Shown here in pieces: positions 1 to 5,662 of a stretch of 5,662 nt of DNA. Under the pieces are notes generated by a model that did not search any database, was not told where the DNA came from, and worked only from the letters and a program-made list of their open reading frames with translations. Position 1 is the stretch's first letter. Each line of letters begins with the position of its first letter. A program made the translations under genes and the position numbers. Source of the DNA: Pseudomonadota bacterium (lineage in GTDB: Bacteria > Pseudomonadota > Gammaproteobacteria > Competibacterales > Competibacteraceae); the NCBI GenBank assembly GCA_018262135.1, contig JAGTSD010000133.1, positions 1 to 5,662 of the forward strand, read 5' to 3'.

Positions 1-1
1 G

Positions 2-358
2 GTCCGGCACGGCAAGGAAGTGCTCGGCGTGACGCCGGAGGTCGTGCAGGCGTTGCAGGCCTACGACTGGCCGGGCAATATCCGCGAACTGGAAAATATT
101 ATCGAGCGTGGCGTGATCCTGGCTCATCATCACGGCAGGATCGAACTGGCCGACCTGTTTCCCTCCATCACGCTCGCTCCAGCCTCCGAACCCGCCGTCC
201 CGGTTCTCGCCGCCCCGCCGCGCACCCTGGAAGAAACGGTCAATTTGCTGCTGGACCGCAACACTTCGCGGGAAGAGTTGGAGAGAATCGCCTGCTGGAT
301 GCCGCCGCCACCCGCAGCCGCGGCAACCTCAGTTCCGCTGCCCGCCTGCTGGGGATGA
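2..358 (+). CDS. Sigma-54-dependent transcriptional activator, C-terminal fragment with a frameshifted tail
   Basis: This is the 3' end of a bacterial enhancer-binding protein; the start lies before the window. Such proteins use an AAA+ ATPase to open sigma-54 promoters and a Fis-type helix-turn-helix to bind upstream DNA. The frame is open from base 2. It shows the AAA+ sensor II motif WPGNIRELEN at 68-97 followed by IIERGVIL, then an Ala/Pro-rich linker (about 170-235) and the first helix leading to the DNA-binding domain (LEETVNLLLD, EELER). After EELER the frame departs from the family and runs through a Pro/Ala-rich stretch to TGA at 356-358. The expected helix-turn-helix is encoded in another frame over the same bases (see 283-395). 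As read, the protein would lack its DNA-binding domain, so this is either a recent pseudogene or a sequence error. The target promoters and sensory domain cannot be known from this fragment. Confidence 0.85.
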   Translation, partial: VRHGKEVLGVTPEVVQALQAYDWPGNIRELENIIERGVILAHHHGRIELADLFPSITLAPASEPAVPVLAAPPRTLEETVNLLLDRNTSREELERIACWMPPPPAAAATSVPLPACWG

Positions 359-395
359 CTCGCCCGCAATTAGCCTACCCTTGAAGAAAAAGTAA
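283..395 (+). other. Displaced Fis-type helix-turn-helix of the sigma-54 activator (out of frame)
   Basis: Reading from 283 in the frame of base 1 gives ENRLLDAAATRSRG followed by NLSSAARLLGMTRPQLAYP and TGA at 382-384. GNLSSAARLLGMTRPQLAYRL is the typical recognition region of sigma-54 activators, so this is the true C-terminus of the preceding gene. A single extra base near 284-287 (for example in the run of A's) would join it to EELER. A second extra base near 379-380 (in the run of C's) would change the premature TGA to L-K-K-K and end the protein at TAA 393-395, exactly where family members usually stop. Both breaks sit at short homopolymers, which fits base-calling errors, but real mutations cannot be excluded. 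Confidence 0.75.
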
Positions 396-438
396 ACCCC
401 CGGGCGCCAGACTCAAAGATGCGCCTGACGCCGGGGGT
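396..438 (-). terminator. Intrinsic terminator of the minus-strand genes
   Basis: Bases 396-401 (ACCCCC) pair with 433-438 (GGGGGT). After a one-base bulge, GGCG at 403-406 pairs with CGCC at 429-432, and CAG at 408-410 pairs with CTG at 425-427 past one mismatch; the loop is about 14 bases. Read on the minus strand, the hairpin is followed directly by TTTACTTTTTC (from the complement of 386-396), as in a Rho-independent terminator. There is no T tract on the plus-strand side. It lies about 60 bases beyond the acyl carrier protein stop and immediately after the restored end of the activator gene, so it separates convergent transcription units. Confidence 0.65.
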
Positions 439-447
439 ACGGTCCAG

Positions 448-484
448 GCCGCGCTTCATGGCGATACTCGCGATGAAGCGCGGC
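448..484. repeat. Strong inverted repeat between convergent genes
   Basis: Arm GCCGCGCTTCAT at 448-459 is matched perfectly by its reverse complement at 473-484. Inside, after one G/G mismatch, GCG at 461-463 pairs with CGC at 469-471, leaving a five-base loop. The stem is thus 12 + 3 base pairs. Neither side has a T tract, so it is not a textbook terminator. It could be a transcript-end stabilising hairpin for the acyl carrier protein mRNA or a REP-like palindromic unit. Only one copy is present in this window. Confidence 0.6.
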
Positions 485-499
485 GAGAGTGCGCGCCGG

Positions 500-760
500 T
501 CAGGCTATCGCCAGACGTTCGACCAGGTAGCGCTCACAACCTTTCAACGTCGACAATTTCGGATAGTCGAAGTCGAAAATGGTCACATTGGCCTCTTTTT
601 CCAGGCTCATCATGAGCCGCAAAAAATCGATGGAGTCCAGTTCGATCTGATCGTGAAAACTGATGTCGGGATTGATCGCCTGGGTATCGGTGTTCGGCGC
701 GACATCGCTCAGTACGCGGAGGATCATCTCGCGAATTTGCTCTTGGCTCATGGCGTTCAT
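500..760 (-). CDS. Stand-alone acyl carrier protein
   Basis: The 86-residue product has the size and layout of a discrete acyl carrier protein: an N-terminal helix (EQIREMILRVLSDVA), an acidic loop, and the phosphopantetheine attachment motif ELDSIDFLRL with the modified serine at Ser43. These are followed by helix II (FLRLMMSLEKEANV) and a C-terminal helix (TLKGCERYLVERL). It would be a cytosolic protein loaded by a phosphopantetheinyl transferase and carry acyl groups as thioesters. The DSIDF motif differs from DSLDT of the fatty-acid synthesis AcpP, and no fab genes are nearby, so a specialised role is more likely than housekeeping lipid synthesis. It lies downstream of, and on the same strand as, the acetyl-CoA synthetase gene, with 186 bases between them. 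The first of two in-frame ATGs is chosen because AAGGAA sits 8 bases ahead of it. The acyl substrate is unknown. Confidence 0.88.
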   Translation of the reverse strand: MNAMSQEQIREMILRVLSDVAPNTDTQAINPDISFHDQIELDSIDFLRLMMSLEKEANVTIFDFDYPKLSTLKGCERYLVERLAIA

Positions 761-768
761 CAGAAAAT

Positions 769-774
769 TTCCTT
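769..774 (-). promoter_or_regulatory. Ribosome binding site of the acyl carrier protein gene
   Basis: AAGGAA on the minus strand ends 8 bases before the ATG at 760-758. It favours that ATG over the second in-frame one three codons later, which would be 17 bases away. Confidence 0.65.
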
Positions 775-820
775 GTCAAAACAAAGTTAAGCTCAAATCC
801 TATCATCACGTTATGGTCGG

Positions 821-839
821 CATGTTGCGCCGCAACATG
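821..839. promoter_or_regulatory. Perfect 19-base palindrome, candidate operator upstream of the acyl carrier protein gene
   Basis: CATGTTGCG at 821-829 and CGCAACATG at 831-839 are perfect reverse complements around the single base C830. The short spacer makes a DNA-binding site for a dimeric regulator more likely than an RNA hairpin. It lies 61 bases upstream of the acyl carrier protein start and about 108 bases past the synthetase stop. The regulator is not identified. The half-site TGTTGC does not match the TGT-N10-ACA layout of NifA sites, because its spacing is nine bases. Confidence 0.55.
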
Positions 840-858
840 AGTCTGACATCGTAACTTG

Positions 859-878
859 CGAAAATCAAGCGATTTTCG
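859..878. repeat. Inverted repeat in the synthetase-carrier protein gap
   Basis: CGAAAATC at 859-866 and GATTTTCG at 871-878 are perfect reverse complements around a four-base loop. It could form a small hairpin in the minus-strand transcript about 70 bases past the synthetase stop, but no T tract follows it. It overlaps the possible -12 element noted at 868-883. It may be an RNA processing or attenuation element, a binding site, or chance in AT-rich sequence. Confidence 0.4.
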
Positions 879-883
879 TGCCG
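868..883 (-). promoter_or_regulatory. Possible sigma-54 promoter for the acyl carrier protein gene
   Basis: The minus strand reads CGGCAC-GAAAA-TCGCT, with the GG and GC dinucleotides exactly ten bases apart as in TGGCAC-N5-TTGCA. Transcription would begin near 857, giving a leader of about 97 bases that contains the 19-base palindrome. The match is imperfect (C for T before GG, TCGC for TTGC), and GG-N10-GC arises often by chance in GC-rich DNA. No convincing sigma-70 promoter was seen in the same gap. Confidence 0.25.
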
Positions 884-946
884 ATATCAAGGATGGGTTT
901 CGAACATCACTCTATTGACAGGCATTAGAATAAACCAACTAACTTT

Positions 947-2710
<1,764 letters not shown>

Positions 2711-2888
2711 GCCGGTTCCTCGCGTTCAGTCATCGTCGTCGGGAAGCATTATTGTTAGGGAAAAACCGGATGATCGCTACCGTCATGCCACCGGTCACCC
2801 CGCCATGGTCAAATCGGGTTACCATTGCGTACTCAGACTCAACCCCGCCGGCCGATCCGGACGGTCTTCCTCGCGCGAGAAGCACCTC
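2711..2888. promoter_or_regulatory. Divergent control region between acsA and pat
   Basis: These 178 bases must carry the promoters of both flanking genes. On the minus strand, GAGGAA at 2721-2716 is a good ribosome binding site 5 bases from the acsA ATG. An AATAAT at 2753-2748 resembles a -10 box, but no -35 match lies 17 bases above it, so any sigma-70 promoter there would need an activator. On the plus strand, GAGAAG at 2877-2882 is a modest ribosome binding site 6 bases before the pat ATG. Two copies of the palindrome GGTNACC lie at 2793-2799 and 2817-2823, 24 bases apart. No clear plus-strand promoter was recognised. Confidence 0.5.
2776..2790 (-). promoter_or_regulatory. Possible sigma-54 promoter for acsA
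   Basis: The minus strand reads TGGCAT-GACGG-TAGC, with GG and GC separated by exactly ten bases; five of six bases of the -24 element match TGGCAC. Transcription would begin near 2765 and leave a leader of about 55 bases. The -12 element (TAGC for TTGC) is weak and chance matches are common in GC-rich DNA, so this is only a candidate. Confidence 0.25.
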
Positions 2889-5582
2889 ATGACCATTCGC
2901 AATCTCGAATACCTGTTCAAGCCCCGCTCCATTGCAGTCATCGGTCGCGGTAAAGCCGCCGGCGGTCCCGACGCCACCCTGGAGTTCAACCTGATCGAAG
3001 GCGGTTTCAAGGGGCCGGTGATGCCGGTCAATCCGGACCACCGGTCCATTTCGGGCGTATTGGCCTACAAGGATATCGCCAGCCTGCCGGTCACCCCGGA
3101 TCTGGCGATCCTGACCACCCCGCTCGATGAGGCTCCGACCCTGATCGGCGAGTTGGGCGCGCGTGGGACCCGGGCGGCGCTACTGCTCAGCCGGGAAGTC
3201 TTGCAAGACCATCGCGGCGTCAAGCCGGCACTGCTGAGCCAGGAAATGCTGCGCAAATATCCGGACGAGGGCGAATCCCTGAAGCAGAAGATCCTGGAAG
3301 CGGCCAAGCCCTATCTGCTGCGCCTCATCGGGCCGGATCACCTGGGTTATTCGGCGCCGTTGGCCAACTTGAACGCCAGTCTGAGCGCGACCCGGCCGCT
3401 GCCGGGCCATATCGCGCTGCTGTGCCAGTCCGCCGCGATCACGCGCAGCGTAATTGACTGGGCCACCGACCGCGGCATCGGCTTCTCGCATGTGATCTCG
3501 GTGGGCATGCGCTGGGACGTGGATCTGGGCGACCTCATTGATTACCTGCTGCGGGATAGCAGTACCCGTGCCATCCTGATGTACATGGAAAACACCCGCA
3601 ACCGGCGCAAGTTTGTATCCGCCGCTCGCGCCGCCGCCCGGGTCAAGCCCGTGATCGTCCTCAAGCCGCGCGACTTCCGGGCTGGAGCGGTCGAGGATTC
3701 GGTGTACGATGCAGTCTTCCAGCGGGCCGGCATCCTGCGGGTGAACAATATTGAGCAACTGTTCACCGCCGCCGAGACCCTGGCCACCGCCAAGCCCGTG
3801 TACAGCAACCGGCTGACGATTATCAGCAACAGTTACAGCCTGGCGCTGCTGACCAGCGATACTCTGCTGCGGCATGGCGGCCGTCTGGCCGAAATCAGCG
3901 ACGCCACGCGCGAGCAGTTGGCGCGCGCCTGCCGGCCTGGTTATCCGATCGAGAATCCGGTAGATCTGGGCGACACCGCCGGTCCCGATGAGTACGCCAA
4001 GGCGCTGGATCTGCTGTTGCAGGAGCCGGGGGCTGACTGCGTGCTGGTGGTTCATGCGCCGGCCTCGGTCAACCGGTCGGAGGAATGCGCCCGGGCGGTG
4101 GTCGAGCGGGGCAAGAGCCGGCGGATGATTATGACCTGCTGGGTCGGCGAGGCGTCGGTGGAGCAGGCCCGCGACCGGTTCAAGGATGCCCACATTCCGA
4201 CCTATCAGGCGCCCGGCGAGGCGGTAGAAGCGTTCATGCGGCTGGCGCAGCATCGGCGCAATCAGGAACTGCTGATCGAGACCCCGCCCTCGATCCCGGA
4301 AGAGTTCACCCCCGATCCCGAGTCCGCCCGCCGCACCATCCAGATTGCCCTGACCGCCGGCCGTCTCCGGCTGAACGCCTACGAAACCAGCCTGGTGTTG
4401 AACGCCTACCAAATCCAGACGGCGCCGCTCCATTTCGCCTCGACGCCGGAAGCGGCTTCCGATATCGCCCTGGAATTGCGCGAGCCGGTGGCGCTCAAGA
4501 TTCTCTCGCCCGACATCGTCAACAAATCCGAGGTCGGCGGTGTGACCTTCGGCCTGAAGAATCCGCTGGAGGTGCTGGTGGCCGCCACCAGCATGTTGGA
4601 ACGGGTGCGCGAGTTCGCGCCCGAGGCGGTGATCGATGGCTTCGCGGTGCAGCCGATGCAATCCCGGCATGGCGCCTACGAACTGATGATCGGGGTGCGC
4701 ACCGGCCAGCGGTTCGGGCCGGTGATCTTCTTCGGCCAGGGCGGCACCGAGGCCGAGGTGATCGACGACATCGCCTACGCGCTGCCGCCGTTGAACATGC
4801 AACTGGCGCGCGATCTGATGTCGCGCACCCGCCTGTACCGCCAGCTCAGCACCAATCGGGGCCGGCCGGTGGATCTGGACGACATCGCCCTGACCCTGAT
4901 CAAGGTCTCGCAAATGGTGGTCGACCTGGCCGAAGTGATCGAGATGGACATCAATCCGATCTGGGTCTACTCCGATCGCATGCTATCGCTGGACGCCAAC
5001 ATCCGGATCGAGCCCAGTACGGAGCCAGCGGTGCAGCGGCTGGCGATTTCGCCCTATCCAAAGGAACTGGAGAAGCGCTACGATCTGCCGGATGGCCGCG
5101 CCTTCCTGATGCGGCCGATCCTGCCCGAGGACGAGCCGGAGTTGCGGGAACTGGTCAAACGCATTCCTCCCGAGGACGTGCGGATGCGGTTTTTCCAGCC
5201 GTTGCGCGAACTGCCGCACGAAATGGCCGCCCGGCTGACCCAGCTCGATTACGAACGGGAGATGGCGTTCATCGTCACCGAACCCGACTGCCTGCCCGGC
5301 AAGGGTAAAATCTGGGGAGTGGTGCGCTGCAACGCCGACCCGGACATCGAGAAGGCCGAGTATTCGATTCTGGTGGACCGGAACATGACCGGACTGGGGC
5401 TGGGGCCGATGCTGATGCGCTACATCATCGAGTACGCCAAGAACCACGGCATCAAGGAACTCTACGGCGAGGTGTTGCGGGAGAACGAGCCGATGTTGCG
5501 GCTCAACCGCGCCTTCCAATTCAATATCCACGCCACGCAGGATGACCCCGGCGTGTTGCATGTAAGCTTGCCGCTGGGTTGA
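2889..5582 (+). CDS. pat: Pat-type protein lysine acetyltransferase (acyl-CoA synthetase-like module fused to GNAT)
   Basis: This 897-residue protein matches the Pat/YfiQ family (about 890), which uses acetyl-CoA to acetylate the catalytic lysine of AMP-forming acyl-CoA synthetases and so turns them off. Domains in order are a CoA-binding Rossmann fold (about 6-135, SIAVIG and the VNP turn), succinyl-CoA-synthetase-like domains (about 170-455), an ATP-grasp domain (about 483-710; NKSEVGGV at 545-552, GPVIFFGQGG at 610-619) and a C-terminal GNAT domain (about 735-895). The GNAT part shows RPILPEDEPELREL, LDYEREMAF and the acetyl-CoA loop MTGLGLG (833-839). The synthetase part lacks the usual SHTGA loop with its phosphorylated histidine: the region reads KPRDFRAGAVEDSVYDAVFQ (259-278). 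It is therefore probably a sensor rather than an enzyme, as in Salmonella Pat. The frame is open further upstream, but homology begins at MTIRNLEYLFKPRSIAVIG, so the ATG at 2889 with GAGAAG 6 bases ahead is chosen. The divergent acsA is the obvious target. Confidence 0.9.
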   Translation: MTIRNLEYLFKPRSIAVIGRGKAAGGPDATLEFNLIEGGFKGPVMPVNPDHRSISGVLAYKDIASLPVTPDLAILTTPLDEAPTLIGELGARGTRAALLLSREVLQDHRGVKPALLSQEMLRKYPDEGESLKQKILEAAKPYLLRLIGPDHLGYSAPLANLNASLSATRPLPGHIALLCQSAAITRSVIDWATDRGIGFSHVISVGMRWDVDLGDLIDYLLRDSSTRAILMYMENTRNRRKFVSAARAAARVKPVIVLKPRDFRAGAVEDSVYDAVFQRAGILRVNNIEQLFTAAETLATAKPVYSNRLTIISNSYSLALLTSDTLLRHGGRLAEISDATREQLARACRPGYPIENPVDLGDTAGPDEYAKALDLLLQEPGADCVLVVHAPASVNRSEECARAVVERGKSRRMIMTCWVGEASVEQARDRFKDAHIPTYQAPGEAVEAFMRLAQHRRNQELLIETPPSIPEEFTPDPESARRTIQIALTAGRLRLNAYETSLVLNAYQIQTAPLHFASTPEAASDIALELREPVALKILSPDIVNKSEVGGVTFGLKNPLEVLVAATSMLERVREFAPEAVIDGFAVQPMQSRHGAYELMIGVRTGQRFGPVIFFGQGGTEAEVIDDIAYALPPLNMQLARDLMSRTRLYRQLSTNRGRPVDLDDIALTLIKVSQMVVDLAEVIEMDINPIWVYSDRMLSLDANIRIEPSTEPAVQRLAISPYPKELEKRYDLPDGRAFLMRPILPEDEPELRELVKRIPPEDVRMRFFQPLRELPHEMAARLTQLDYEREMAFIVTEPDCLPGKGKIWGVVRCNADPDIEKAEYSILVDRNMTGLGLGPMLMRYIIEYAKNHGIKELYGEVLRENEPMLRLNRAFQFNIHATQDDPGVLHVSLPLG

Positions 5583-5610
5583 AGGGTCGAACGGCCTGGA
5601 GTCGCGTGGG

Positions 5611-5662
5611 ATGGCCGACCCCCGCGTCCTGGCGACCGGTGTCCTGCTCGCCGGCGGCCGCG
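5611..5662 (+). CDS. mobA: Start of a probable molybdenum cofactor guanylyltransferase, cut by the window end
   Basis: The 17 codons at the window end read MADPRVLATGVLLAGGR. TGVxLAGGR near the N-terminus is the nucleotide-binding signature that opens MobA proteins, which transfer GMP to the molybdenum cofactor; the invariant RMG motif would follow just outside the window. GGAG at 5598-5601 stands 9 bases ahead of the ATG. It begins 28 bases after the pat stop on the same strand, so co-transcription is likely, although no functional link is obvious. Other sugar-phosphate nucleotidyltransferases also begin with LAGG, so the assignment is tentative. Confidence 0.55.
   Translation, partial: MADPRVLATGVLLAGGR

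Noticed and set aside
774..779. TTGACA on the minus strand before the carrier protein gene
   Set aside because: It abuts the ribosome binding site, so the -10 box would fall at or inside the coding start.
419..790. A 123-codon plus-strand open frame over the hairpins and the carrier protein gene
   Set aside because: It is antisense to the carrier protein, starts inside the terminator hairpin and has no recognisable domain.
915..920. TTGACA on the plus strand, a perfect -35 hexamer
   Set aside because: No -10 match lies 16 to 18 bases on, and the sequence downstream is antisense to acsA.
3180..4913. A 577-codon open frame on the minus strand inside pat
   Set aside because: It is antisense to a well-supported gene, its translation is rich in His, Gln, Arg and Gly with no recognisable domain, and long open antisense frames are usual in GC-rich genes.
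4085..5308. A 407-codon open frame on the plus strand inside pat
   Set aside because: It overlaps pat in another frame, and its Arg/Gly/Ala/Pro-rich translation has no family features.
5584..5621. Interrupted inverted repeat after pat (GGGTC with GACCC, GGCC with GGCC)
   Set aside because: The stem is short and bulged, no T tract follows, and it overlaps the start of the next gene; it is probably chance.

Overview
The window comes from a GC-rich bacterial chromosome. The codon use and the mix of genes (a sigma-54 activator, an AcsA-type acetate activation enzyme, a large Pat-type protein acetyltransferase, a MobA-like start) suggest a proteobacterium, perhaps a gammaproteobacterium. That placement is inference from gene content; no rRNA or other marker is present.

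Layout. Positions 1 to about 395 (+ strand) hold the 3' end of a sigma-54-dependent activator. Its Fis-type DNA-binding helix-turn-helix is present but split over reading frames, as if two single bases were missing. Positions 396-484 hold two hairpins between convergent genes; the first, read on the minus strand, is followed by a T-rich tract and looks like the intrinsic terminator of the minus-strand genes. Positions 500-760 (- strand) encode a stand-alone acyl carrier protein. The 186-base gap at 761-946 is comparatively AT-rich and contains a perfect 19-base palindrome, a second inverted repeat and a possible sigma-54 promoter. Positions 947-2710 (- strand) encode an AMP-forming acetyl-CoA synthetase of the short AcsA type. 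A 178-base divergent control region separates it from 2889-5582 (+ strand), an 897-residue protein lysine acetyltransferase of the Pat/YfiQ type (inactive-looking NDP-forming acyl-CoA synthetase module fused to a GNAT domain). Twenty-eight bases later, at 5611, begins the first 17 codons of what looks like mobA.

How it fits together. The main theme is acetate activation and its post-translational control. The synthetase carries the conserved C-terminal catalytic lysine (K558) in the motif that Pat enzymes acetylate in other bacteria, and a Pat homologue is transcribed divergently from the same control region. The acyl carrier protein downstream of the synthetase, on the same strand and ahead of a shared terminator, is the least expected member. 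It may mean that the locus handles an acyl group on a carrier protein as well as on CoA, but this is inference. No deacetylase gene is visible in the window.
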